In this document: one piece after another, positions 1 to 12,063 of the stretch
Layout: the number at the start of each line of letters is the position of its first letter
Position numbering within the stretch: position 1 is the stretch's first letter
Made by a program: the position numbers and the translations under genes
Assembly (NCBI GenBank): GCA_022559845.1
Contig: CM040128.1
Location: 75,765,247-75,829,246, forward strand
DNA length: 64,000 nucleotides
Direction of reading: 5' to 3'
Source: Amorphophallus konjac
Taxonomy: Eukaryota > Streptophyta > Magnoliopsida > Alismatales > Araceae
The notes under the pieces: generated by a model
Database searches by the model: none
What the model saw: only the letters and a program-made list of their open reading frames with translations
What the model was told of the DNA's origin: nothing

Positions 1-129
1 CTCCTACACTAAAAAAATAATAACATTCATTCATAGATAAAAAAATTAGTGCGAAGATAAATTAAATATTTTATTACATTACAAAAATTGAAATCAAACA
101 TAATATCAAATCGATAACTGCATTGATTT
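1..129. other. AT-rich flank, nothing recognised
   Basis: AT-rich DNA before the first recognisable satellite monomer. I see no ORF, repeat unit or element end in it. Confidence 0.5.
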
Positions 130-2480
130 TATAGACCCCAACTAACCTAGTTGTCATCAATATTTTAAATTAATCACATTTGGAGAATGCAATTCTGAGC
201 GCCGAGCTCAAACCGATCCGAATTGAAATCCGTCAGTTTTGACAAGTCGCTTTCATCTCCCAGGTAGTGTTGGAACGATCCGACCGGTATTTCAGAATTT
301 AGATCCCCGAACCCAACTTCTTTAATTTTTAACTAAGTGCATTTACAAAATACACTTTTGAGCGCCGGGCCCAAATCGAGTATTCGATTTTGATTCCTCC
401 AGTTCTCACAAGTCACTTTTACCTCCCAAGTCGTGTTGGAATGATTGACACGCCGATCAGACATGTATTTCAGATTTTAGACCCCTAACCCATACTTATA
501 TGTCTTTTAAATTAATTACATTTAGATAATGCACTTTTGAGCGTCGGGCCCAAACCAGATATCCGATTTAGATTCCGTCAGTTCTGACAACTCACTTTCA
601 TCTCCCAAGTCGTGTTGGAATGATCGGTACGCCGATCAGACTGGTATTTCAGATTTCAGACCCCCGAACCTGACTTCTTTAAATTTAAACTAAGTACATT
701 TACAAAATGCACTTTTGAGCGTTGGGCCCAAATCGGGTATCCGATTTGGATTCCGCCAGTTCACACAAGTCACTTTTATCTCCCAGGTCCTGTTGGAATG
801 ATCGGCACGCCGATCAGACTGGCATTTCAGATTTTAGACCCCCAGACCCGACTTATTTAATTTTAAACTAAGTGTATTTATAAAATGCACTTTTGAGCGT
901 TGGGCCCCAAACTGGGTATCCGATTTGGATTCCGCGAGTTCTCACAAGTCACTTTTATCTCCCAGGTCCTGTTGGAACGATCGGCACGCCGATCATACCG
1001 GTATTTCAGATTTTAGACCCCCCAACCCCTAGTTATCTGTCTTTTAAATTAATTACATTTAGAGACTGCACTTTTGAGCGTCGGGCCAAAACCAGATATC
1101 CGATTTGGATTCCGTCAGTTCTGACAAGTCACTTTCATCTCTCAAGTCATGTTGGAACGATTGACATGCCGATCAGACCGGTATTTCAGATTTTAGACCC
1201 CCAAACCTGACTTCTTTAAATTTAAACTAAGTGCATTAACAAAATGAACTTTTGAGCGCTGGGCCCAAACCGGGTATTGGATTTGGATTCCGCTAGTTCT
1301 CACAAGTCACTTTTATCTCCCAGGTCTTGTTGGAATGATCGGCACGCTGATCAGACCGGCATTTCAGATTTTAGACCCACGGACCCGACTTCTTTAATTT
1401 TAAACTAAGTGTATTTACAAAATGCACTTTTGAGCATTGGGCCCCAAACCGGCTATCCGATTTGAATTCCGCCAGTTCTCACAAGTCACTTTTATCTCCC
1501 AGGTCTTGTTGGAACGATCGGCACGCCGATCAGATCGGTATTTTAGATTTTAGACCTCCGGACCCGACTTCTTTAATTTTAAACTAAGTGTATTTACAAA
1601 ATGTACTTTTGAGCGTCGGGCCCAAATCAGATATCCGGTTTAGATTTCGTCAGTTCTGACAAGTTACTTTCATCTCCAAGGTCGTGTTGGAACAATCGGC
1701 ATGCCAATCAGACTGATATTTCAGATTTTAGACCCCCGAACCCCGAATTAAATAAATTCTTCTAAACTAAGTTAGTTTTGAAAACACACTTAATTTTGAA
1801 TTGAGTTATTTGAGCCTCGGGCTCAAACCGGATATCCAATTTGGAATCCGTCAGCTCTCACAACTCACATCTACCTCGCAGGTCGTGTTGGAAAGATGGG
1901 CACGTCGATCAGGCCAGTATTTTATATTTTGGACTCCCGAACCCCTAATTTTCTCAATTCTTCTAAACTAAGTTACTTTTGAAAACTAACTTAGTTTTGA
2001 ATTAAGGTATTTGAGTGTCGGGCTCAAACCGGATATCCGATTTGGATTCCGTCAGTTCTGACAAGTCACTTTCATCTCCCAGGTCCTGTTGGAAGGATCG
2101 GCACGCCGATCAGATCGATATTTCAGATTTTAGGCCCCCGAACCCCGAATTGTATAAATTCTTCTAAACTAAGTTAGTTTTGAAAATAGACTTAGTTTTG
2201 AATTGAGTTATTTGAGCATCGGGCTCAAACTGGATATCTGATTTGGAATCCGTCAGCTCTCACAACTCACGTCTACCTCGCAGGTCATGTTGGAAGGATG
2301 GGCACGCCGATCAATCCAGTATTTTACATTTTGGACTCCCGAACCCCGAATTTTCTCAATTCTTCTAAACTAAGTTACTTTTGAAAACTAACTTAGTTTT
2401 GAATTGAGTTATTTGAGCGTCGGGCTCAAATCGGATATCCGATTTGGATTCCGTCAGTTCTGACAAGTCACTTTCATCTC
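130..2480. repeat. Tandem satellite array, part 1
   Basis: About twelve degenerate tandem monomers. The anchor word GAGCG/GAGC recurs at about 197, 360, 539, 717, 895, 1076, 1254, 1432, 1611, 1812, 2013, 2215 and 2415. The first block therefore has a period near 178-180 bp and the last four units a period near 200 bp. The longer type gains an AT-rich stretch containing AAACTAAGTTAGTTTTGAAA. Most monomers contain the near-perfect dyad GATCGGCACGCCGATC. ORFs here are chance products of the repeat. The array stops exactly at the start of LTR element A and resumes after it. Confidence 0.9.
2476..2480. repeat. Target site duplication of element A, left copy
   Basis: ATCTC directly before the TGTTG start of the LTR. 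The same five bases follow the CAACA end at 14003-14007. Both lie in the satellite motif CATCTCCCAGG, so the element split one monomer. Confidence 0.95.
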
Positions 2481-3180
2481 TGTTGCTCCCAAGATTATGA
2501 TGTGTGGCTTCATGAGTTTTGATGATGTCAAATACAATGTGGCTAAATAGTTTGATGTTTTAACTTGATTGTTTCGATGTGTTCATGGTTGTTGTAATGG
2601 GAATGTTCTTGATTCATTGTCAGTTTGAGATTAAAAATCCTACATAACTTTGTGTTGAATGGTTGATATCTTTGTCATGTAGATTTGGTATAATCTCAGC
2701 ACTTGGACTTCTCGATCCATGGCAAACTTGGAGTAATGCAATACTCCTTGAAACTTTTGACAATGGCTTTTGGAAACCCATGGTTTGAGGAAAACAATGA
2801 TACTTTATATAAGTCGTTCACAAGGTCACATTTCAAAGTCTCTCGGATCAATAAATATATGCACTCAGGTATATGTGCTGACTTGTGCATAAACTCCTCA
2901 TGGATGGTCAATGGAGTTCATAAAATATACATTTCCATCCGATAGGTAAGAACTTGGTAAAAGTCACAAGGGTGAGTTTCCTTCATTATTCATAGATTCA
3001 TGACTTAATGAGAAATGTATAAGTAAATTTGTACTATGAATGCTCATACAAATTTGACTTTCTTGGGGCATTCTTGTAGGTAAGAAGGACTTCTAATACC
3101 CAACATAAAATGGCAAAACCCCGTTGAGGTTGTATGTTTAGTTTCTACTTTATTGTGCATTTTTTGTCTCACTAATGCCT

Positions 3181-3436
3181 GGTGTCGACACCACTTTCTC
3201 AATGTTCTGTCGTTTGTAAAATTCCTTCACTCAGGAAGTTGGTGTCGACACCTGGTGTCGACACCCACTTGTTTTTATACTGGCCAGCAATTTTCTGCTA
3301 TAGGCCATGTCCTGGTGTCGACACCATCCTCTGGCCAGCAGTTTTCTGCTATAGGCCATGTCCTGGTGTGGACACCATCTGTGGGTTGCTTTGGCCGACC
3401 GCTTTCGACTATGGCCCTGGCCTTGGTGTCGACACC
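3181..3436. repeat. GGTGTCGACACC palindrome array in A 5' LTR
   Basis: Perfect 12-bp palindromes at 3181, 3241, 3254, 3314 and 3425, with one mutated copy at 3365. The linkers repeat a block with GGCCAGCAGTTTTCTGCT. Spacings of 60, 73, 51 and 60 bp look like a 73-bp paired unit that has lost some half-pairs. Confidence 0.9.
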
Positions 3437-4375
3437 ACTGTGCAGCCACGATTTTGGACTTTCACGTCCACGGCCATTTTGTCAAACCAGTCCGATCCCT
3501 CAGTCACAAATCACTCCTAGATTCAAGGATCTGGTCCCTAGGGTGTCCCTTGACCGATCTAGAAGCATAAAACCGTCTCATTGGGTCACAAACCCTAATC
3601 AAGCAGTGAGATCTGAAATTTGTGTTTACTTTCTAACCCTTGTGAGTGCAGGTCACAGGCAGCAGCTCTAAGGCTTCTTCCACATCCTTCTGAGCGTGAA
3701 TGCGAAGGGAAGAACGAAGTTTCAAGTCCCCAAAAGTTCCTCTGCTACAAGCTGCATAGAAATCCAAGATACAACAAGTGTCCGTGCAAGAATCGATCAT
3801 CCTCCTTCAAGAACGGTCTTCATCCTGCAAAAGAGTTCAAGTACCTTCGAAGAAGAGAAAGGGGGAGCTCTAATCACTGCAAATCTTCTCTAGTCTAATC
3901 TTCTCAAATCTTTGCTGTTTAAGCTTGAATATCTGTTGTAATCTTTGAACTTAAAGAACCGCATTTTTCTGTGTGTGTGCTCGTGATCTTTGATACGAAC
4001 GTGTGTGTGTGTGTGGTGGCCAAGATAGGTGCGTGTGTGTGTTGGCTGTTGTTACAGCATGTGTGTGGCTCACCTCATAGTGGAGCATTAATCCTCACAT
4101 GTGAGGGGTGGACGTAGGGGACACGTTTGTGTACCCGAACCACCTAAAAAATCATGTGCCTCCTTTGTGGTTTGTTCTTCGTGCTTTGTAACGAGTGGGC
4201 CTCACGTGTAGCTGAGTGATCTCTATCTCCGTCATAGCATTCATACCTTTATTTACGTGTACTTACGAGAGAGATCTTGTTCCGGTAAGGTTGAGTGTTT
4301 GCTTAACTAGATCTCCTTCTATTTTGTGGTTTTCATTCCTACTAGCATTTCAGTTAGCAATTAATTTTTATTGGC

Positions 4376-4403
4376 CAATCAATTCACCCCTCCCTCTTGA
4401 TTG
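4376..4403 (+). other. Terminal U5 hairpin of element A
   Basis: CAATCAA (4376-4382), a 14-nt C-rich loop starting TTCACCCC, then TTGATTG (4397-4403): a perfect 7-bp stem 19 nt before the LTR end. The 3' LTR copy is at 13954-13982. Elements C and E have the same loop with different but still complementary stems. Confidence 0.7.
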
Positions 4404-4424
4404 TCACCCTCGGGACACAACAAT

Positions 4425-4436
4425 TGGTATCAGAGC
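4425..4436 (+). other. Primer binding site (initiator Met tRNA) of element A
   Basis: TGGTATCAGAGC begins two bases after the LTR end. This is the usual plant copia primer binding site complementary to initiator Met tRNA. Confidence 0.95.
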
Positions 4437-4487
4437 TCTGGTCTCTAATTGACTCGACCTCACGGTCAAAGAGCTAGATCCTAGATC

Positions 4488-6340
4488 ATGGCAAATAGAG
4501 GGATGATGCCCGAAGGGCATTCGGTACACAGGCCTCCGTTTTTCTATGGCACAAACTACACTTATTGGAAAAATAGAATGTATGTTTTCCTGCGTGCTCA
4601 AGAGTATGATGTGTGGAATGTGATCAATAAAGGTCCTTACAAGTTGCCTGACAATGAAGATGATTGGGATGATGAACATATCAATAATTGTGCAGCAAAC
4701 TTTAAGGCCATGAATATAATTCAATGTGCTATTCATCCAAACGAATACTCACAAATCTCTATGTGTTTCTCTGCACAGGAAATGTGGGACAAGCTACGCT
4801 TGATCTATGAAGGAACTTCTGAAGTCAAGGAGACCAAGGCAAATCTATTGGTCCGAGATTATGAGTTATTTATGATGAAGCTAGAAGAATCTATTTCTGA
4901 AATGTTCGCAAGGCTGATGGAAATTACAAATGGTTTGAAGGCTCTTGGGAAAGAGTATTCAAACCGAGATCTTGTAAGAAGCTACTGAGATCTTTATCAC
5001 CACAGTGGCACACAAAGGCCAGTGTAATTGAAGATTCAAAGGATCTCAACACTTTGACTTTGGATGAATTAGTCGGCTCCTTGATGACATACGAGATTAA
5101 CTTCAAAAGGAGCGAGGAGGATCACAAAAAGAAGAAGGTAGCCACAATATTGGCATTGAAGGTAAACCCACAAGAATCTGATGACAGGGAGGAAGGCTCC
5201 ACGGCCAACACTGAAGATGAGGAGCTTGTTGCTATGATCACCAAAAGAGCAAGAAAATTTGTCAAAAATACTAGGAAGTTCGGTGGTCAATTTAGAAAAG
5301 GACCAAGAAGGCAAGGTCCTAAGAAAAATGAAAGTAGCAAGAAAGATGAAGTAATTTGCTATGAATGCAAGAAACTTGGTCACATGCGTGGTGAGTGCCC
5401 GGATTTGATGAAGAGATTCAAGAAAGGAAAATTCAAAAAGTCCAAAGCCATGGTCGCCACATGGAGCGACGAGGATGAGGAAGGATCTGGGAATGAAGAT
5501 GACTTAGATGAGCTTGTTCAGAATCTGTGCTTCATGGCAGATGAGGACAACTCAAATGAGGTAGATTCTGAATTCGAATCTCTTACTTGTGAACAATGGC
5601 AGATTGCTTATGAATCGTTATATGGAAAATGCAAAAAATTAAAATCTGAAAAAAAACTTCTGAAAAAGAAGATGGAGCAATTTATGCATGCTGAAAATTC
5701 TTGTGAAAGTTACAATGCTTTGAAATTTGAAATTGAGAATCTCAAACAGGAAAATAAAATTCTTATGTCTAAAACTGAATTGTTTGAAGAAGAGAGTTCA
5801 TGCATGCGTGAAGATCAAACCAATTTTATCAAAATGCATGAAGACTTGAAGAGGGAATTAGAACAAGAATGGTCGGAAAGAATTGCATGTAATCAAACCA
5901 AGGAAACAGCTGAACACAAAATTGAAACCTTGATGCTAGAGATAAATGAGTTGAAAAATGTTCTTGCTACATTGGAAAAATGAAAACAAGTTATGAACAC
6001 TTGGGTGGATCCTCATGAAGGAAGTTCTCTACACACCTTTAAAAAGAGAAAACCATCTCAATCCAAAACACACATGACTCCTTGGATTTCAAGAAGCTCA
6101 TTTTCCTCCTTGTCTAACACACATATGCATAACTCATTTATGAATGCAAACAGGAGGAGAAACCGTGGTAACAAAGTCACTACATGCTTTTATTGTGGAA
6201 GATTTGGCCATGATATGTATGATTGCAGAACCATGAGACTTGATGATGAACATTTTGTAAGAATGGTGAATAGGTCATATAGGCCTCCTTTGTCTAACCA
6301 TCATGGACCCAAGCTTGCTTGGGTACCAAAAACCCCATAA
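4488..6340 (+). pseudogene. Element A gag, broken
   Basis: Capsid/nucleocapsid precursor. The ATG at 4488 opens 166 codons with the copia gag N-terminal domain (motif FYGTNYTYWKNRM near residue 20). A one-base loss near 4975-4981 shifts the frame. The reading continues from about 4984 in the next frame: a Lys/Glu-rich stretch, one CCHC zinc knuckle (CYECKKLGHMRGEC, near 5360), an acidic block and a long coiled coil. A TGA at 5981-5983 interrupts it. The same frame resumes with a second knuckle (CFYCGRFGHDMYDC, near 6188) and ends at 6338-6340. Two knuckles around a coiled coil fit the long Sirevirus gag. As it stands no full-length Gag could be made. Confidence 0.9.
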
Positions 6341-9300
6341 GTATTTGTTTTGAATTTGCAGGTCTGCTTTGGAGCTCAAAAGAACAAATGGTATCTGGAT
6401 AGTGGATGTTCAAGGTATATGACGGAAAACAAGGAAATATTTGCAGACCTGTAAGAAAAGGTTGGTGGAGTGGTAGCTTTTGGGGGGAAAGATAAAGGAA
6501 AAATTATCGGAGAAGGTAAGATAGGTAAGAACCAAACTCAAGTCATTGAAAATGTTTTACTTGTAAAAGGCTTGCATCACAATCTCCTGAGGATCAGTCA
6601 ACTCTGTGATAAAGGCTACAATGTGTCTTTTGATTCTACTCACTACACTGTGGTAGATAGAAACTCTCATGAAATTCAGTTCATAGGGTTTAGACACAAT
6701 AATGTTTATATGATTGATCTAAATGATGTTTCACACAATAATCTGTGTTTGGTTGCTAAAAGATCTGATGATGCATGGCTTTGGCATCGCCGTCTTGAGC
6801 ATGCCAGTTTTAATGTGATGTTGAAGTTGTTCAAAAAAAATCTGGTTGTTGGTTTGCCCAAGTTGAAGCTTGTCGATGAAGGAATCTGTGGGGCATGCAA
6901 CAGGGGCAAACAGACAAGAACATCCTTCAAATGTAAGAGTGATGTAACCACTTCTAGGCCCCTTGAATTGATTCATATCGATCTGTTCGGACCAAGCAAA
7001 ACACATAGCTTGGGTGGTAAGCTATATGGGTTTGTAATTATGGATGATTTTTCAAGATATAGCTGGGTGTATTTTCTCTCTCACAAAAGTGATACCTTGA
7101 TGGAGTTTGAAGCATTTTGCAGGATGGTTCAAAATGAAAAAGGATGTTGCATTAAGACCGTGTGGAGTGATCATGGTAAGGAATTTGATAATCATGAGTT
7201 CAGTAATTTATGCAGGGCTCAAGGCTATACGCACAACTTCTCCGCACCAAGGACCCCGGAGCAAAATGGGGTAGTTGAGAGGAAGAACATGACACTAGTT
7301 GAAATGGTCAGGACTATGCTAAATGAGAACAATTTATCAAGATATTTCTGGGCTAAAGCCGTGAACACTGCGTGCTACATAATCAACCGAGCCATGGTAA
7401 GGGCTTTGTTAAAGAAAACACCTTATGAGCTATATCGACGTAAGAAACCGAATATTTCTTACTTCAAACCTTTTGGCTCCACTTGTTACATCCATAACAA
7501 CGGCAAGGTGGACTTGGCTAAGTTTGACCCCAAGAGTGACAAGGGGATATTTCTTGGATACTCTCTTGGCTCAAGAGCCTATCGAGTGTATAACTTGAGA
7601 ACTCTTGTAGTTGAGGAAAGTCCTCATGTCATAGTTGATGAATCATCATCCAATAATACTAATGAAAAGTCTATCTTGCAGGAAGGAGAATCAGAAGATG
7701 TTGATACGGGAAAGTTGTTAGAGAAAGTTAATACATCAGGAAGTGAAGAACAACAAGATGCTGGTGAAAATCAACAAAATCAGATTGAACTACAGCTACC
7801 AAGGCAATGGACTTTTGCTAAAGACCATCCGCCGGAAGCTGTCATCGGCAATGTGGAAGAAGGAATAAGGACACGTTCCTCGTTCGGGGAAGTTGAAAAT
7901 CTGGATTACATAGCTTTACTTTCGCAATCTGAACCTCACTCTATAGAAGATGCCTTAAAAGATGATTCCTAGATCATGGCTATGTAAGAAGAACTACACC
8001 AGTTCCAAAGGAACAAAGTGTGGTTCCTTTTGCCTCGTCCTAGAGACCACTCTGTGATCGGAACCAAATGGATCTTTCGAAACAAAATAAACGATCAAGG
8101 GGTGGTAACTAGGAACAAGGCGAGGCTTGTAGCCAAAGGTTATAGCCAGGAGCTAGGAATTGATTTTGATGAGTCATTTGCTCTAGTAACAAGACTTGAG
8201 AAAGTGAGGATTCTTTTAGCATTTGCGTGCTGCAATAACATTAAATTGTTTCAAATGGACGTTAAAAGTGCATTTTTAAATGGCTATATCCAGGAGGACG
8301 TGTTTGTGGAGCAACCGTCGGGGTTCGAGGATATGGAGCATCCAGATCATGTATACAAGCTAGACAAAGCTCTTTATGGTCTTAAACAAGCACCCCGTGC
8401 GTGGTATGAACGGTTAAGTGAATTCCTCATTCAAAATGGATTCAAGCGAGGTAATGTCGATCAGACTCTTTTTACACAAATGAATGGTAAGGAAATTCTA
8501 ATCGTTCAAGTGTATGTGGATGATATCATCTTTGGCTCCACAAAGGAATCTCTTAGTGAAAACTTTACAAAACTAATGCAAAGTGAGTTTGAAATGAGTC
8601 TTATAGGAATGTTAACTTTCTTCTTGGGATTGCAGGTGACACAGACGACTGATGGTTTATTCATAAACCAAAATAAATATGCTATGGAGCTGCTCAAGAA
8701 ATTCAAACTATCTGAAACAAAGCCACAACCAACTCCCATGTCCACATCATTAAAGCTTGACCATGATGAGAAAGGTAAAGCCGTCAATCAAACCCTTTTC
8801 AGAAGCATGATAGGATCTTTGTTGTATCTGACTGCCAGTAGGCCCGACATTCAATATGTAGTATGCTTATGTGCTACATTTCAATCGAATCCTAAAGAAT
8901 CTCATATGTCGGCCGTGAAGCGCATCTTTAGATATATTGCTGGCACTTGTGAACTTGGTTTATGGTTTCCGCATAGTTCATGTCTTGAATTCGTTGGTTA
9001 TTCCGATGCCGATTACGCGGGTTGCAAAATAGACTGGAAGAGCACAAGTGGGTACTGCCAGTTCCTTGGAGGTTGCTTGGTCTCATGGGCCTCCAAGAAA
9101 CAAAACTTTGTGGCATTATCAACGGCCGAGGCCGAATACGTGGCCGTAGGTAGTTGTGTTGCCCAAGTGCTCTGGATACAACAACAGTTGATTGATTTTG
9201 GCATCACACTTAAAAACACAGCCATCCTTTGTGATAACACCTCTGCTATAAATCTTTCAAAAAACCCCGTGCATCATTCTCGCACTAAGTATATTGAGGT

Positions 9301-9460
9301 TAGGCACCATTTCATGTGTGATCATGTCAGCAAAGGTGATGTCATAATTCAGTTTGTTGATACTAATAACCAAGTTGTAGACATTTTCACTAAACCTCTT
9401 AATGAAGATAAATTCACTTCTTTTAGGAGAGAATTGGGCATTTGTCGTTTGGAAGGTTAG
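6341..9460 (+). pseudogene. Element A pol (protease, integrase, RT, RNase H), broken
   Basis: Copia polyprotein in the same frame as the end of gag. The protease active-site motif WYLDSGCS lies near 6390; a TAA at 6452-6454 follows. From 6470 come the GAG-pre-integrase motif (WLWHRRLEHAS near 6776), zinc-binding CGACNRGK, and the integrase core with DLFGP, a DHGKEF aspartate and PEQNGVVERKN (glutamate). Stops at 7970-7972 and 7985-7987 precede the RT. The RT (8018 on) has FQMDVKSAFLNG, YGLKQAPRAWY and catalytic YVDDIIF near 8514. RNase H follows with YSDADYAGC (near 9000) and STAEAEY (near 9121). The domain order is diagnostic for Ty1/copia. Gag and pol share a frame and are separated by stops at 6338 and 6452; one may be ancestral. 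Confidence 0.93.
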
Positions 9461-10371
9461 TGTATGTCTTGCATTTTCTGGTCTCATCTCATGCATTTGC
9501 ATTTTCTTCACTCATCTAGAAGATATTTGCATTCGTAGTTTCCCTTGGTCATGCATATGCATCATGTTATTGTGTGTATTATTTGTAAATTGCTTGAATG
9601 TGGAATGTCAATGCATGGTGTGTGCTTCTTTGTATAAACCTATATAATGCACTCCTTGGCTTTCTATGTCCTCATATTTCTTGTTAAATAAAGCACAGCC
9701 ACATGAAGGAACAGGTGACACAAGGTCCGGGAAGGTTGGAATTAGTCATTGGTGTATGTGATTGTTTATGTTTGTGAACTTCCCCAAAATGACAAACCCA
9801 AATATTTTATCACATGAATTGCTCATATTCATTCCTAAGTCATTTGGGTATCAAGCCTTGTTCCTTGGAATTCAAATCTTTTCTTGTATCACACTGCTGA
9901 ACACCATTATATAGCAGTCAGGGCGGTGTCGACACCCCTCCCTGCTCTCTTTTTTTTTTTTGGCAGGCAGAACTTGGCGAAACCGGTGTCGACACCTGGT
10001 GTCGACACGACACACCGTCCGATCGTGACCCATTCGCGAACCGGTCCGTGGGGTTCGAACCCCATTCGAACCTGTTCAAACCCCCTCCTACACTTGCCCG
10101 AATGCCCCTCCTCAACCCGTGCCGCCCTCCTTTCATCCCCACGCCCTCTTTCTTGCAAGCCCACAGCCCCTTCAAGCCCTAGAACGTGCGGACATCCCCG
10201 CGGCACCCGCGAACTCCCCTTGCCGAGCATCCGTGGCCGCCCCCTTTCGGCCATCGTCCCCTGGAACGTGGGTGTTTCGTGGAGAATCCGTCCAGCTGAG
10301 GTAAGGGATCCTTCGTTGAACAGAGAGATCTATTCCTTGCCCCCTTCATCTCCCTTCGAAGTTGGTTCCTA
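9461..10371 (+). other. Element A spacer between pol and extra ORF
   Basis: No gene recognised. It holds GGTGTCGACACC at 9925 and 9985, plus one copy with a last-base change at 9998, in the same 60/13-bp geometry as the LTR arrays, then a GC-rich block (about 10010-10290) just before the ATG at 10372. The array beside an ORF start suggests an internal promoter or leader; that is inference. Confidence 0.6.
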
Positions 10372-11570
10372 ATGGCTCCGAAGAGGCATGCATCCGGCAA
10401 GGAAAAGGTTGAAGAATCTCATAGAAGGAAGGAGGTAAGGGCTAAATCGGATGAACAAAATGCCCTCCAGCAGAAGCCCACGCCTGCTCAGTTTAAGATG
10501 ATGGATCGAAAGGTTCTTCGACCTCGAGCTATTGATTTTCAAGATCTACATCGAGCTCTTCCAGAACTGTTACCGTTAATAGAAGCTCAGCCAATTTTGG
10601 GTACGTTCATGTCTGCTCATTGGAAGATCTATAATTCACTTGTTCTCCAATTTTATGGTAACATGGTTGTTAGAAAGAGCAAGTATACCACTGTCGTCAA
10701 TGGCCAAATTATCACTCTTTCCAGAAAGTTTCTTGCACGTGCTTTTGATTTACCTGATAATGGTGACACATATGAGAATGCAATGCATGCCGAACATGAG
10801 GTTTATCAGATCATGATAGGGGAAGAAATGGGAGACAGGTCTGTAAGCGGCTTAAATGCTAACCATTTTCCCCCTCTTCAGCGTATTCTCCATCACATGC
10901 TTACTACAATTTTACTTCCCAAGGCTGGAGGCAGAGAAAAGGTCACCGATCAGCAAATGTTTCTGTTATATGGTTTGCTGCAAGAAAAGCCAATCAATTT
11001 TCCATCAGTTATTCTTGATCACATCACTAGTTGTACCCAAAATCGCAGTAGAACACTCCCTTATGCCGCCGCCTTAACTGCTGTCTTTCGTGCGGCTAAC
11101 ATTTCACTCAAAGATGAGACGTGTCAAACACTGCGGGAAGCTGACATTTATACGGTTAACTCGGTCTGCAAGAACATGGTTATGTATGGAATGCTCAAGG
11201 CCGCCTAGTCCGGACACTCAAAGCCGTGCCAGAAAAGGATCCTGATGATGCTTCTAATGATGAAGAGGCCGAAGCGCAACATGACGAAGGTGGCACTTCT
11301 GGAACTCATGCAGCCTCCACGGACTTATCTGGTTTTCGACTCTTGATGGAGACTATGGGTAGTGAGGTGGGTCACCTCAGGGAGATGGAGGATGTTCTTA
11401 CTCAGGATGTGGCGGAATTGAAGCTTCATTACACCACGTATCTTCAGGAATTTCAGTCTATCAATACCTCCCTTGATGCTTTAAAGACCGCCATGGATGC
11501 TCAAACCGCTCAGTTCACTACCATAGTTGTTCGCCGTCCACCTACTCCACCTTCCTCCGGATCGGAATGA
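10372..11570 (+). pseudogene. Element A extra ORF at the envelope position
   Basis: A 278-codon ORF from the ATG at 10372 (basic N-terminus MAPKRHASGKEK) ends at 11208. The following 114 codons (ending 11570) lie in another frame, and the overlap near 11195-11225 reads like one frameshift in a protein of about 390 residues. The first part contains LVLQFYGNMVV, VVNGQIITLSRKFL and AFDLPD, resembling the putative plant transposon protein domain common in plant retroelements. The second part is acidic, then heptad-like (LREMEDVLTQDVAELK), then Pro/Ser-rich. Sireviruses often carry an env-like gene here, but I see no signal peptide or clear membrane span, so an envelope role is not supported. Function unknown. 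Confidence 0.7.
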
Positions 11571-12049
11571 ATCATGTTATGACCTATTGGCAACGCTACT
11601 TGTTCCCGGTTCCCCCTTATTTTTGTTGATGTCAAAGGGCGAGACATATGTACTTCTATGTTTCTACTAATAGGTTGCTTATTATACTTATTATGTGTGT
11701 TTTGCATGCTTGCATGCTTGCTTGTTCACATGCATTTAGTTTGCTTTCGAGTCCTTGCATCTAGTTTAAGAGTCTTGCTTAGATATTTCTTAGCATGGCA
11801 TGCTTAGCTGTGGTGTCCAAATATTTTTTGGTTTCCTTATCTTCTTTGAAATTGCTACTTATGGCTGTGAAATTCTTTTGATGTTGTTGCCATCTTGCTC
11901 AAATAATATGAAATCTTGTGGTTCAATGCTTGAATGTTCAATCATTTTCTTGATAAGGTTATCCCGGTTACTTGTCGATCCTGCTATCACTTTCATGCTG
12001 TTCTATCTCATTCTTTTGAACAGTAGCACATAGCAATTTTGTCATCATC
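11571..12049 (+). other. Element A 3' untranslated spacer
   Basis: T-rich DNA between the extra ORF and the polypurine tract. I see no gene or further repeat in it. Confidence 0.5.
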
Positions 12050-12063
12050 AAAAAGGGGGAGAT
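12050..12063 (+). other. Polypurine tract of element A
   Basis: A-rich then G-rich run AAAAAGGGGGA plus GAT directly before the 3' LTR. The surrounding ATCATCAAAAAGGGGGAGAT also occurs on the minus strand beside element C's LTR, linking the two families. Confidence 0.93.

Larger units (their letters stand above)
2481..4422 (+). repeat. Element A 5' LTR
   Basis: 1,942 bp, begins TGTTG and ends CAACA. It matches 12064-14002 closely except for the copy number of an internal palindrome repeat and scattered substitutions. It contains GGTGTCGACACC palindromes (3181-3436), a GT-rich tract near 3978-4045 and a terminal hairpin (4376-4403). ORFs of 60-170 codons inside it are not conserved coding units. 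Confidence 0.95.

Noticed and set aside
893..1210. 105-codon ORF in the satellite
   Set aside because: Its internal repeat (YPIWIP..VLTSHF) mirrors the 178-bp monomer; a by-product of a tandem array.
3153..3671. 172-codon ORF in the element A LTR
   Set aside because: Codes the palindrome repeat and differs between the two LTR copies; no protein motif.
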